Assembly (NCBI GenBank): GCA_963837635.1
Contig: CAWINY010000005.1
Span: forward strand, 186,001-250,000
Direction of reading: 5' to 3'
Length of the DNA stretch: 64,000 nucleotides
Source: CAWINY01 sp963837635
Lineage (GTDB): Bacteria; Acidobacteriota; Terriglobia; Terriglobales; Acidobacteriaceae
Below, one piece after another: positions 41,683-50,016 of the stretch. Under the pieces are notes generated by a model. That model saw only the letters and a list, made by a program, of their open reading frames with translations. It was not told the origin of the DNA and did no database searches. The first letter of the stretch is position 1. Each line of letters begins with the position of its first letter. The translations under genes were made by a program, and so were the position numbers.

Positions 41683-41820
41683 TGAACGCTGATCAGAAAG
41701 AACGTTTCAAGGATGCCCCGCTAAAGCTCTCAAATCGACAAACTTGGACTTTTATTGGTACGCTGGCGACGCGCCAAAGAGTAAGAAGATGATCAGCGTT
41801 CATCAGCGCAAATCAGCGGC
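41664..41820. repeat. 'gccgctgatctccgctgatgaacgctgatc' inverted repeat, copy 3
   Basis: The left arm starts inside the DUF167 gene ('ggccgctgatctccgctgat'), the right arm ('gatcagcgttcatcagcgca', 'aatcagcggc') ends at the base before the symporter ATG. The roughly 90-base centre is unique. The whole gap is thus one hairpin-like unit. Confidence 0.75.
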
Positions 41821-43326
41821 ATGGTTAATCCAATCATGCTGAACCTTTACCTTGCGGTTCTGATCGCAATCGTCGTTATCCTGCTGACGGTCAGCCTGAC
41901 GCGCATCCGGACGGTCAAGACCAAGGCCGACTTTCTGGTCGCGGGACGCAGCCTGCCCGCTTACGTCCTTGTCTTCACGCTGTTGTCCTCGTGGATCGGC
42001 GCAGGTTCGCTATTCGCCGGCGCCGAGAACGCCTTCAAGAATGGCTTTGCCGCGCTGTGGCAGCCCGCCGGCGGATGGGCGGGGCTGCTGATCATCTACT
42101 TTGTCGCGCCGCGCGCCCGCAAGTTTGCGCAGTACACCATCCCCGACCTGCTGGAGACGCGCTACAACACCGCCGCCCGCGTGCTCGGCACCATTGCCAT
42201 CCTGTTCGCCTATACCGCGATCACCTCGTACCAGTTCAAGGGCGGCGGCGACAGCCTCCACCTTGCCACCGGCATTGATAGCACCACGGGGATGTACATC
42301 ATTGCCGGCTTCGTCATCCTGTTCACCGCGCTGGCGGGCATGTCCAGCGTGGCCTATCTGGACGTAGTGATCGGTGTGCTGATCACCGTCAGCGCACTGG
42401 TTTCCGTTCCTATGCTGTTGCACAAGATCGGCGGTTGGGATGCGCTGCACGCGGCGCTGCCTCCCGACCGCTTCCAGGTGCTCGGCCACCTTTCGCTGGC
42501 GCGCGCCCTGGAGTTCTTCTTTCCTACCTTCCTGCTCATGCTCGGCAACCAGAGCATGTACCAGAAATTCTTTTCGGCCAAGACGGAGAAGGATGCCCGC
42601 GTCGCCGTGGTGGGCTGGATCTTCGGCACGCTGGTGCTGGAGACGTTGATCGTCGCCTTGGCGGTCTTCGGCTCGGCGCTCTTCCAGCACGATCCCGAAC
42701 TGGCGAGCAAGCCGCGCGAGACCATTCCCTTCGTTGCTCGCCATGCACTGCCGCCGTTCGTCGGCGCGCTGCTGCTGGGAGCGGTCTTCGCCAAAGTAGT
42801 CTCCACCGCCAACAATTATCTGTTCTCGCCCGCCACCAACCTGGTCAATGACGTCTACACCCGCTTCATCAACAAGCAGGCCTCGCAGAAGTCCATCCTG
42901 CTGGTGTCGCGCGTGCTGGTCATAGGCTTGGGCCTGTTCGCGCTGATGCAGGGAGCCTACTGGCAGTCGATCCTGGCCATGGCGTTGTACGCCTACACGG
43001 TCTATTCCGCGGCCATCACACCGGCGGTGATGGGCGCATTTTTCTCGAAGCGCGTCACTGCGCCAGCAGCAGTCACATCCATCTTGCTCGGAACCGCCGT
43101 AACCGTTTTCTGGAACGTGCAGCAGTTGATGCTGCAACACGGATCGAACACGCTGCTGCCTGCTGCTTGGCTACAGCGCGACGCCATCTTCCCGGCGCTG
43201 ATCATCTCGGTGCTGTCGCTGATCTTCGTCAGCATGATGACGCCTGCGCCGCGGCGCGAGCAGTGGGCCCCATTCTTTGCCGAAGCGGAGGATTCCGCGG
43301 CTGATTACGCCGGTGCGAGCCAATGA
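41821..43326 (+). CDS. Sodium:solute symporter (SSS family)
   Basis: The 501-residue protein has about 13 membrane helices. The SSS signature region includes 'TKADFLVAGRSLPAYVLVFTLLSSWIGAGSLF', shown here in part as 'LSSWIGAGSLFAGAENAFKNG', and 'GNQSMYQKFFSAKTEKDARVA'. Members bring sugars, amino acids, pantothenate or short acids in with Na+; substrate unknown. The M24 peptidase gene that follows after a repeat hints at amino acid or peptide-derived substrates. Confidence 0.92.
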   Translation: MVNPIMLNLYLAVLIAIVVILLTVSLTRIRTVKTKADFLVAGRSLPAYVLVFTLLSSWIGAGSLFAGAENAFKNGFAALWQPAGGWAGLLIIYFVAPRARKFAQYTIPDLLETRYNTAARVLGTIAILFAYTAITSYQFKGGGDSLHLATGIDSTTGMYIIAGFVILFTALAGMSSVAYLDVVIGVLITVSALVSVPMLLHKIGGWDALHAALPPDRFQVLGHLSLARALEFFFPTFLLMLGNQSMYQKFFSAKTEKDARVAVVGWIFGTLVLETLIVALAVFGSALFQHDPELASKPRETIPFVARHALPPFVGALLLGAVFAKVVSTANNYLFSPATNLVNDVYTRFINKQASQKSILLVSRVLVIGLGLFALMQGAYWQSILAMALYAYTVYSAAITPAVMGAFFSKRVTAPAAVTSILLGTAVTVFWNVQQLMLQHGSNTLLPAAWLQRDAIFPALIISVLSLIFVSMMTPAPRREQWAPFFAEAEDSAADYAGASQ

Positions 43327-43350
43327 AGAAGAAGACGCCACACTCCATCG

Positions 43351-43410
43351 CCCACGCTGATCATCCGAAGCTGGATCGTTCTGATCCGCGTCAATCAGTG
43401 AAATCAGCGG
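43351..43410. repeat. 'cgctgatcatccg...atccgcgtcaatcagtg' repeat, copy 4
   Basis: 'gcccacgctgatcatccgaa' faces 'tctgatccgcgtcaatcagt' and 'gaaatcagcggcg'. A degraded member of the 'gctgatcag' family between the symporter and peptidase genes. Confidence 0.6.
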
Positions 43411-43477
43411 CGTCGGTGTGTTTGCGGAATTGCCATTCTGGCCCAGCACCCCTACCGCCATTTACAATAAATCCTTC

Positions 43478-44695
43478 ATGGACCTAGCCGCCATCCAATC
43501 GGCGCTGCGAGAGCACCACCTCGACGCCTGGCTCTTCTACGATCATCATCGCCGAGATCCCATCGCCTATCGCGTGCTGGGATTGCCCGAGACGTTGTTC
43601 GTCACGCGCCGGTGGTATTACGCGATTCCCGCCAATGGCGAGCCGCAGGGACTGGTCCACCGGGTCGAATCGCATCATCTGGATTCGCTGCCCGGGCGCA
43701 AGCTTGCGTATTCCTCATGGCAGGAGCAGCACCAGAACTTACGGCAGTTGCTTGCACCCTATAAGACGGTTGCCATGCAGTACTCGCCCAACAACATGAT
43801 CCCCTACATCGGGCTGGTGGACGCGGGGACCGTGGAGCTGGTGCGCAGTTTCGGGGTCAATGTGGTCACGTCGGCCGACCTGGTGGCGCGATTCGAAGCC
43901 ACCTGGAGCGAAGAGCAGATCCGCAGCCACTTTGAGGCAGGCAAACTCATCGACGCCATCTGCGCCGCGGCATTCCAGGAGATCGGCCGCCGCGTTCACG
44001 ATGGCGGCGCCACCGGCGAGTACGAGATCCAGCAATTTATTGAAGAGGCGTTCGCGCGCGAGGGCCTGACCGACGAAAACGATCCCCCGATTGTGGCCGC
44101 CAACGCGCACAGCGGCGACCCGCACTACGGCCCCGGACCGGGCAAATCCGCGCCTATTCGCAAGGGAGATTTCGTGCTGCTCGACATGTGGGCCAAGAAG
44201 GACCGTCCCGGCGCGGTCTATTACGACATTACCTGGACCGGCGTAGTGGGTCCGCCCACAGAGCGTCATCGCCAGATCTTCCAAATCGTGCGCGATGCGC
44301 GTAACGCCGGCGTGCGCGCGGTGCAGGACGCTATCCGCGCCGGACGCCGCATCGCGGGATGGGAAGTCGATCAGGCCACGCGGAACTTCATCGAAAGCGC
44401 GGGTTACGGCAGCTACTTTGTGCATCGCACCGGGCACTCGATCGGCACCAGCGTGCATGCCAACGGCGCCAACATGGATAATCTCGAGACCAAGGACGAG
44501 CGAACCATCCTGCCTAACACCTGCTTTTCCATCGAACCCGGCATCTACCTGCCGGAGTTTGGCGTGCGAAGCGAGGTCAATGTGCTGGTGCGCGAAGTCC
44601 ACCCCGGCAACCGCAACACCGGCGATTGCCGGGGACCCCGGCATTCCGCCGAGGTCACAGGTAGAATTCAGCAGGAGCTTGTGGTCATCGAATGA
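43478..44695 (+). CDS. M24 family metallopeptidase (Xaa-Pro aminopeptidase/creatinase type)
   Basis: From ATG 43478 the protein has 405 residues: an N-terminal creatinase-like domain (1-160) and a pita-bread domain. Metal ligands are visible as Asp in 'LLDMWAKKDRPGAVYYDITWTG', His in 'FVHRTGHSIG', Glu in 'FSIEPGIYLPEFGVRSEVNV'. It cleaves Xaa-Pro bonds or related amides. The following gene overlaps by four bases (ATGA). Confidence 0.9.
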   Translation: MDLAAIQSALREHHLDAWLFYDHHRRDPIAYRVLGLPETLFVTRRWYYAIPANGEPQGLVHRVESHHLDSLPGRKLAYSSWQEQHQNLRQLLAPYKTVAMQYSPNNMIPYIGLVDAGTVELVRSFGVNVVTSADLVARFEATWSEEQIRSHFEAGKLIDAICAAAFQEIGRRVHDGGATGEYEIQQFIEEAFAREGLTDENDPPIVAANAHSGDPHYGPGPGKSAPIRKGDFVLLDMWAKKDRPGAVYYDITWTGVVGPPTERHRQIFQIVRDARNAGVRAVQDAIRAGRRIAGWEVDQATRNFIESAGYGSYFVHRTGHSIGTSVHANGANMDNLETKDERTILPNTCFSIEPGIYLPEFGVRSEVNVLVREVHPGNRNTGDCRGPRHSAEVTGRIQQELVVIE

Positions 44696-45129
44696 CACCG
44701 AAACCGAATGTTGAAGCGGCTCCGCCTCGCAAAAGCGAGGCGCAACCGGCCGCATTCCCCGCGGCCGTGATGGCCGTTCTGGCGCCGTCCGTGGGCTGGC
44801 TGGTGCCCGGCATGGGGCACATCCTGCAGAAGCGCTGGATTCGCGGCCTGCTGCTCATGATCAGCATTTTCACCCTGTTCACTCTGGGTGTGGCGATGCA
44901 GGGCAAGGTCTATTCCCCAAACGCCGGCGATATTCTCGACATGCTCGGCTTCGTCGGCGACATCGGCGCCGGTGGGCTTTACATCGTGACCCAGGGGATG
45001 GGCTGGGGGCAGGGAGCGATCTTCCGCGCCACTGCCGACTATGGCACCAAGTTCATCGTGGTCGCTGGCCTGCTGAACATTATTTGCGCGGTGGACGCCT
45101 ACCACATCGCCATGGGGAAGAAGAAGTGA
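44692..45129 (+). CDS. TM2-like small membrane protein (DUF6677-type), hypothetical
   Basis: The 145-residue protein has a Pro/Ala-rich cytosolic start and three or four hydrophobic segments; 'LVPGMGHILQKRWIRGLLLM' resembles the TM2-domain pattern of a Gly turn between helices. It overlaps both the peptidase stop and the next gene start, so it is part of a three-gene coupled unit. Function unknown. Confidence 0.72.
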   Translation: MTPKPNVEAAPPRKSEAQPAAFPAAVMAVLAPSVGWLVPGMGHILQKRWIRGLLLMISIFTLFTLGVAMQGKVYSPNAGDILDMLGFVGDIGAGGLYIVTQGMGWGQGAIFRATADYGTKFIVVAGLLNIICAVDAYHIAMGKKK

Positions 45130-45305
45130 TCGAACTCTCGCATTTCAGCGCAGCCCTGATCTTCGCCGTCTTTGCGTCCATCGTGTTCGGTATCACCCAG
45201 CGCGACGACACCCGCTCCATGGTGCGCTACGGGGCATACTGCTTCGCCTTCTTCGTGGTCGGGGTGATCGGCGCCGGCTGGTTTATGTGGATCTTGAAGC
45301 GCTGA
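45126..45305 (+). CDS. Small two-helix membrane protein, hypothetical
   Basis: Start at GTG 45126, overlapping the previous stop (GTGA), gives 59 residues with two membrane helices ('SAALIFAVFASIVFGITQ' and 'YCFAFFVVGVIGAGWFMWIL') around a charged loop with RDDTRS. The tight overlap supports a real gene coupled to the preceding membrane protein. No family is recognised. Confidence 0.65.
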   Translation: MIELSHFSAALIFAVFASIVFGITQRDDTRSMVRYGAYCFAFFVVGVIGAGWFMWILKR

Positions 45306-45308
45306 CGA

Positions 45309-45365
45309 GGCGGGTATCAGGTCCCAGGTATCAGTTAGCAGGTGCCTGGTATCAGATACCAATTG
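45309..45365. repeat. 'caggtatcag' short word repeats
   Basis: The words 'gggtatcaggtcccaggtat', 'cagttagcaggtgcctggta' and 'tcagataccaa' give several direct and inverted copies of 'ggtatcag'. The 255-base gap up to the ACP gene holds nothing else that I recognise. Confidence 0.5.
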
Positions 45366-45560
45366 TCTCCTTGGCACAGAGAGAATTCCGACGAACCAGT
45401 AATGGGTCTCAAATTGTACCTTTGGACGAGACGCCGCCCCCCAGAGCTAGGGTCCATTGCCTGCAGACCTGTTACCTGAAGCCTCCTCCAATGGAGTTCT
45501 ACCTCGCAAACGGCGCGTGTTGCTGTCCACCTGCATCTAACAGCAGTTCAGGAGTGGATC

Positions 45561-45827
45561 GTGAACGTAACCAGAGAAGACATTTGCGATAAAGTGCTCG
45601 CCGCGGTCGTGTCCATGAAACGCCTGCCTAAGGAGCAGGTGACCCTTAACAGCTCCCTGGCGGATCTCGGATACGATTCGCTGGATACCATCAACCTGCT
45701 CTTTGAGATCGAGGAGGCGTTCAACATCAACGTGCCCGATGAGCAGGCGCGTGCGATTCGCAGTGTTCGAGAGATCGTGGACGGCGTCGAGCGACTCGTG
45801 GCGGAGCGCGAGGCGAGTGCGGCGTAG
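45561..45827 (+). CDS. Acyl carrier protein
   Basis: The 88-residue protein is a classical four-helix ACP with the phosphopantetheine-attachment serine at Ser40 in 'DLGYDSLDTINLLFEIEEAF'. It overlaps the following ketosynthase gene by 11 bases, so the two are translated together. It is not in a fatty acid synthesis cluster, so it may serve a separate acyl or polyketide product rather than bulk fatty acids. Confidence 0.9.
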   Translation: MNVTREDICDKVLAAVVSMKRLPKEQVTLNSSLADLGYDSLDTINLLFEIEEAFNINVPDEQARAIRSVREIVDGVERLVAEREASAA

Positions 45828-47046
45828 GGTCGCGATCACCGGCCTGGGCGGCATCTGCGCGCTGGGCAACAGCGTACAGGAAATCTGGAGCGGTCTGAGC
45901 ACCGGCCGCAGCGGCATTGCCCCGATCCAGTCCGTCGATGCCAGCAGGTTGCAGGCGCAGCAGGGTGCCGAAGTCCGCGGCTTCGAGGCTGGCCAATATT
46001 TCGAAAGCTCCAAGGCAGAGCTAATGGACCGCTTCTGCCAGTTGGCCTTGGTGGCTGCGCGCGAGGCGATCCGGGACTCGGGCATGAAGATCGCAATCGC
46101 GCGTGGCGAATCCAGCGAATCCGCCCAATCTGACGAAGTGGGAGTGATTGTCGGCACCGGCGGTGGAGCGATGGCGACCGCCGACCAGGTTTGCTGGCAG
46201 TCACGCAACGGGCGGGTGCATCCCTTCAGCGTTCCCCGCTTCATGGCGAGCGCTGCTTGCAGCCACATCTCGATGGAATTTGGCATGACGGGGCCGGCGT
46301 TCACGGTTTCCTCAGCCTGTTCCTCGGCGACCCATGCCATCGGCCAAGCTTTCTGGATGGTGCGGAGTGGGCAACTCACGGCGGCACTGACCGGCGGCGC
46401 GGAAGCGCCATTCTGTCTTCCCGTGCTGAAGGCGTGGGAGGCCATGCGCGTGCTCTCTCCCGATGTATGCCGCCCGTTTTCTGCCGGCAGGAGCGGGATC
46501 GTGCTGGGCGAAGGCGCGGCCATGCTGCTGCTGGAAGAAATGAATGCTGCCTGCGCTCGTGGCGCCAGGATCTACGGCGAGGTGGTTGGATTCGGCATGT
46601 CCTCCGACGCCAGCCACATCACGCAACCCACGCTGGCAGGGCCGGTAAAGGCCATGCGCGCCGCTCTGTGCGACGCGGAACTGGCGCCGGAGCGCATTGG
46701 ACACATCAATGCCCACGGCACAGGCACTCCCATCAATGATCCCATCGAAAGCCGCGCCATTCGCACCGTCTTTGGCGATCACACGAACAAACTGCCGGTG
46801 ACGTCCACGAAGTCGATGCACGGCCACGCGCTCGGTGCGTCCGGCGCCATCGAGGCCATCGCTGCGGTGCTGGCTCTGCGCCACGGCGTGCTGCCGCCGA
46901 CCATCAACTTCACCGCTCCCGATCCTGAGTGTGACGTGGACGTGGTCGCCAACTGCCCGCGCGAGTGGGACGCAGAGTACGCGTTGTCGAATTCGTTCGC
47001 ATTCGGTGGCCTGAACGCGGTGTTGGCCTTCCGGAGAGCAGAGTAG
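45817..47046 (+). CDS. Beta-ketoacyl-ACP synthase (FabF/KAS II-like)
   Basis: Start at GTG 45817, within the end of the ACP gene, gives 409 residues. The thiolase-fold catalytic triad is complete: Cys168 in 'TVSSACSSATHAIG', His300 in 'NAHGTGTPINDP' and His335 in 'KSMHGHALGASGA'. It elongates acyl-ACP by decarboxylative condensation. Sequence such as 'GVIVGTGGGAMATADQVCW' is divergent from housekeeping FabF, which together with the dedicated ACP suggests a special pathway. Confidence 0.92.
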   Translation: MRRRVAITGLGGICALGNSVQEIWSGLSTGRSGIAPIQSVDASRLQAQQGAEVRGFEAGQYFESSKAELMDRFCQLALVAAREAIRDSGMKIAIARGESSESAQSDEVGVIVGTGGGAMATADQVCWQSRNGRVHPFSVPRFMASAACSHISMEFGMTGPAFTVSSACSSATHAIGQAFWMVRSGQLTAALTGGAEAPFCLPVLKAWEAMRVLSPDVCRPFSAGRSGIVLGEGAAMLLLEEMNAACARGARIYGEVVGFGMSSDASHITQPTLAGPVKAMRAALCDAELAPERIGHINAHGTGTPINDPIESRAIRTVFGDHTNKLPVTSTKSMHGHALGASGAIEAIAAVLALRHGVLPPTINFTAPDPECDVDVVANCPREWDAEYALSNSFAFGGLNAVLAFRRAE

Positions 47047-47066
47047 CAACTCAATCTGGCGCCGAG

Positions 47067-47103
47067 GGTGCCCCACATCTGTCAGATTTTTGCAGATGTG
47101 GGT
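47067..47103. repeat. GGTGCCCCACATCTG palindrome, intergenic copy
   Basis: GGTGCCCCACATCTG faces 'tgcagatgtggg' around 'tcagatttt'. It lies 20 bases after the ketosynthase stop. Confidence 0.75.
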
Positions 47104-47270
47104 AGCTGCCGCAGATGAGCCCCGCAATTGTGAGCTTGCGTGATTGCTGCGTGTACCTACTCACGCGCTGAAGACCGAGAAGCTGATAGCTGAGGGTTGA
47201 TGGCTGGATTGCATGAGTCCCAAACGCCGCGTCTGTCATCCCTTAAAACGCATCTGTTCGGGAGGAGCTT

Positions 47271-47807
47271 ATGAAACGTGTACTGTTGCTAATCTTCTTG
47301 CTGGCCACTGCCTGCCTGCGGGTCTTCGCCGCCGAAATGCCCCGCGAAGGCACGGCGGCGCCGGATTTCACCTTGCCCTCGCAGCAAGGCCAGGTCGCGC
47401 TTCATGATCTGCGCGGCCACTGGGTGGTGCTGTATTTCTATCCCAAGGACATGACCTCCGGCTGCACCATTGAGGCCCATAACTTCCAGCGCGATCAGGC
47501 GCAGTACGCCCAGCGCGAGGTCACCGTGCTCGGCGTAAGCCTGGATTCCCTCGACTCGCATAAACAGTTCTGCGCCAAGGAGGGTCTGCAATTCAAGCTG
47601 CTCTCCGATACCGACCACCGCGTCGCCAGCGAATATGGCTCGCTGACCAACCTGGGTGTGGTGAAGTACGCGGCGCGCAACACCTTCATCATTGATCCCG
47701 AGGGGAATATCGCCAAGGTTTTCACCAGCGTGGACCCGAAGAACCACAGCCAGGAGGTGCTGGCCGCGCTGGACCTGTTGCGGAAGACCTCCGCCGGCGT
47801 GCGCTAG
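47271..47807 (+). CDS. Exported PrxQ/Bcp-type peroxiredoxin
   Basis: The 178-residue protein has a signal peptide (ending 'CLRVFA-AEMP') and a full peroxiredoxin domain. The peroxidatic Cys65 is in 'YFYPKDMTSGCTIEAHNFQ'. The usual PrxQ resolving Cys five residues later is His, so it is a 1-Cys type or uses another Cys ('KQFCAKEG'). It would reduce peroxides in the periplasm. ATG 47271 has 'gggaggagctt' before it. Confidence 0.9.
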   Translation: MKRVLLLIFLLATACLRVFAAEMPREGTAAPDFTLPSQQGQVALHDLRGHWVVLYFYPKDMTSGCTIEAHNFQRDQAQYAQREVTVLGVSLDSLDSHKQFCAKEGLQFKLLSDTDHRVASEYGSLTNLGVVKYAARNTFIIDPEGNIAKVFTSVDPKNHSQEVLAALDLLRKTSAGVR

Positions 47808-47833
47808 TTTCCTTCAGGTGAAGCAGGCAAGGA

Positions 47834-47922
47834 CATTTTGCCGCTGATTAGGCGTTCGAAGCCATCAGCCTGTAAGGCATTCGAAATCATCAGCGTTGAT
47901 CAGCGTAAATCAACGGCAAAAT
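47834..47922. repeat. 'cattttgccgctgatt' inverted repeat, copy 5
   Basis: CATTTTGCCG at 47834 pairs with CGGCAAAATG ending at 47922, with inner 'ctgattaggcgttcgaa' and 'gttgatcagcgtaaatcaa'. It lies between the convergent peroxiredoxin and methyltransferase genes and may act as a two-way terminator. Confidence 0.7.
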
Positions 47923-47927
47923 GGTCC

Positions 47928-48671
47928 TCATTTTCGAGCCCTCACGTAAGCGGCTTCGGTATATCTGGAAGTAGCGTATCCGGTTTTGCCCACAATCTCC
48001 GCTGAGCGGAAACCGGCCTCGGTGATTTTGGCCAGGTAAGACCTACCCGGCAGGGCACCCGCAATTCAGGTAGACCAAGCGTTCACGCTCGCCAGAACCT
48101 GCTCCGGAACTATATCGACAATAATCAGGTCCGCGGCCACGAACTCTCCTTGAGGCCGCAATACCCGGGCGATCTCTCGGAAAGCCGCATCTTTATTCGG
48201 AACCAGATTCAGCACACCGTTGGAGATCACCAGGTCAAACGAAGCGTCCTCGAAGGGCAGAGCTTCCGCTCCTCCTTCCTGGAATTGAAGGTTGTGACTG
48301 GTCGTTCGCGCCAGCGATGTGCGTGCAATCTCCAGCATCTCCGGAGTGAGGTCCAGGCCAACTGCCTGCCCTTCGTTTCCAACCATGAAAGCGGCAACGA
48401 AGGTGTCCAAACCGCAACCGCACCCCACATCCAGCACGCGCTCGCCTCGGTGGGCAGGACGAAGGCCAAGCGGATTTCCTACCCCAACAAACCGATCTGC
48501 CACTTCAGATGGCACGGCAGTCAGCCATTCGGCGCGGTAGCCCAGACGCACAAGGCTCTCGGCGCCAACCGGGTAGGCGAAATGTCCCTGTGGCTGACGC
48601 GCGACTATGGCATATCGATCCAGAACCGCAGCCCGGAGCTGGGCTGCCCGTTCAAAGGTTGGACATTCCAT
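47928..48671 (-). CDS. SAM-dependent methyltransferase (ArsM-like) with in-frame UGA, probable selenoprotein
   Basis: From ATG 48671 (AGGAG six bases upstream) the frame runs 201 codons to a TGA at 48066-48068, then stays open 45 codons to TGA at 47928. The first part has SAM motifs ('RVLDVGCGCGLDTFVAAF', 'VGLDLTPEMLEIA', 'FDLVISNGVLNLVPNKDAA'); the part after the UGA is the family C-terminus (IAGALPGRSYLAKITEAGF, 'GKTGYATSRYTEAAYV'). Arsenite methyltransferases have Cys at the UGA position (AS3MT 'WGECLGGAL', Cys206). The second arsenic-binding Cys ('SNCVINL') is Gly here, so the substrate may not be arsenite. A nonsense mutation is the alternative. The gene starts 22 bases after lysA. Confidence 0.8.
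48031..48051 (-). promoter_or_regulatory. Candidate bacterial SECIS hairpin
   Basis: Reading the minus strand, GCCGGGU-AGGUCUU-ACCUGGC forms a 7-bp stem (one G-U pair); the loop starts 21 nt after the UGA. The loop AGGUCU is the same as in the E. coli fdhF SECIS as I remember it. A lower stem GGUG/CACC with an internal loop can extend it. Distance and loop G-U fit bacterial SECIS rules. Confidence 0.65.
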
Positions 48672-48693
48672 GCGCATCTCCTGTTTGCGGTTA

Positions 48694-50016
48694 TCAGCGT
48701 AAATCAGCGGCAACGTCCAATTCCGTTGCCAGCACATCTTCGATTCGCTCGCGCCGCCGGATGAGCGTCACCGCATCGCCTTCCACCAGCACCTCGGCTG
48801 GGCGCAGCCGCGTGTTGTAATTCGAGGCCAGCGACATGCCATAGGCCCCCGCATCCAGGATGGCCAGCAACTCTCCTTCGGCGACCTCCGGCATCTCGCG
48901 TTCGCGGGCGAAGAAGTCCCCGCTCTCGCACACCGGCCCCACGATGTCGCAAGGAGCGGTCGGTCCGCTGTTTCTTTGTACAGCGGCAATCTGATGGTGG
49001 GCCCCATAAAGCGAAGGCCGGATCAGGTCGGTCATCGCCGCGTCGACGATAAGGAACCGCTTGCCGTTATTCTGCTTGCGATAGACCACTCGGGTGACCA
49101 GCGCGCCGGCCGCCGCCACAATCGACCGCCCGGGTTCGACCAGAAGATGCAAATCGAGTCCCGCCAGCGCGTCGCTTAGCGCTTGCGCGTAGGCGGCCGC
49201 ATCCGCCGGGAAATCCGGCTTCTCATGCGGCTGGTAGGGGATTCCAAGACCCCCGCCGAGATCGAGATAGCGAATATCGAGGCCGTCTGTGCGAAGCTCC
49301 CGAACTAGCGATACCAGTCGGTTGCCCGCCTCGGCGAAGGGGGCCATCTCGCGAATCTGCGAACCGATGTGGGCGCTCACCCCTTCCACCTTCAAGCTGC
49401 GATGCTCCGCCGCGCGGCGGTACAGGCGGCGCGCCTCGCCGATGGGCACGCCGAACTTGTGCTTGTGCAGTCCGGTGGCGATGTAAGGATGGGTATCGGC
49501 GGAAACGTCGGGATTTACGCGGAAGGCGACTCGCGCACTCACTCCGAGCGCCTCCGCACGCGCGGCCAGCGCCGCCATTTCGCTCTCGCTTTCGACGTTG
49601 AACAGCAGGATGCCGGCCCGCAGCGCCGCATCCATCTCCGGCGACGTCTTGCCCACGCCGGAGAAGACCACCCGCCCCGCCGCTTCCGGGGCAATGCGCA
49701 GGATACGGTGTAGTTCGCCGCCGGAAACGATGTCAAAACCCGCGCCCGTTTCGGCCAGCATCTTCAGGATGCTGAGGTTCGAGTTGGCCTTCACCGAATA
49801 GCAGACGGTGTGCGGAATCTTGAAGGCAGCGTCCAAGGTGCGATAGTTCTCGCGGATCGTGGTTGCGGAATAAACGTAGAGCGGCGTTCCAAACTCGTCG
49901 GCGAGCCGGGACAGCGGCACCTGTTCGCAGCGCAGCTCGCCTTCGGCATAGACGAACGCCGGAGGCCGGTCGGGCAGCAAAAGAGAGGGATGGATTTGTT
50001 TTTCGGTCGTTTTCAA
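48694..50016 (-). CDS. lysA: Diaminopimelate decarboxylase
   Basis: The 440-residue PLP enzyme makes L-lysine from meso-diaminopimelate. The PLP lysine is Lys76 in 'VCYSVKANSNLSILKML'; 'GAGFDIVSGGELHRIL', 'SAHIGSQI', 'EPGRSIVAAAGAL' and 'VCESGDFFARER' are the family's binding blocks. The last dozen residues (ending AADLR) read into the 'gctgatttacgctgat' repeat. The methyltransferase gene follows 22 bases downstream on the same strand and probably shares the transcript. Confidence 0.96.
   Translation of the reverse strand: MKTTEKQIHPSLLLPDRPPAFVYAEGELRCEQVPLSRLADEFGTPLYVYSATTIRENYRTLDAAFKIPHTVCYSVKANSNLSILKMLAETGAGFDIVSGGELHRILRIAPEAAGRVVFSGVGKTSPEMDAALRAGILLFNVESESEMAALAARAEALGVSARVAFRVNPDVSADTHPYIATGLHKHKFGVPIGEARRLYRRAAEHRSLKVEGVSAHIGSQIREMAPFAEAGNRLVSLVRELRTDGLDIRYLDLGGGLGIPYQPHEKPDFPADAAAYAQALSDALAGLDLHLLVEPGRSIVAAAGALVTRVVYRKQNNGKRFLIVDAAMTDLIRPSLYGAHHQIAAVQRNSGPTAPCDIVGPVCESGDFFAREREMPEVAEGELLAILDAGAYGMSLASNYNTRLRPAEVLVEGDAVTLIRRRERIEDVLATELDVAADLR

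Noticed and set aside
42010..43140. 376-codon minus-strand frame inside the symporter gene
   Set aside because: Antisense shadow with Gln/Arg/His-rich composition; the plus-strand gene is a clear SSS transporter.
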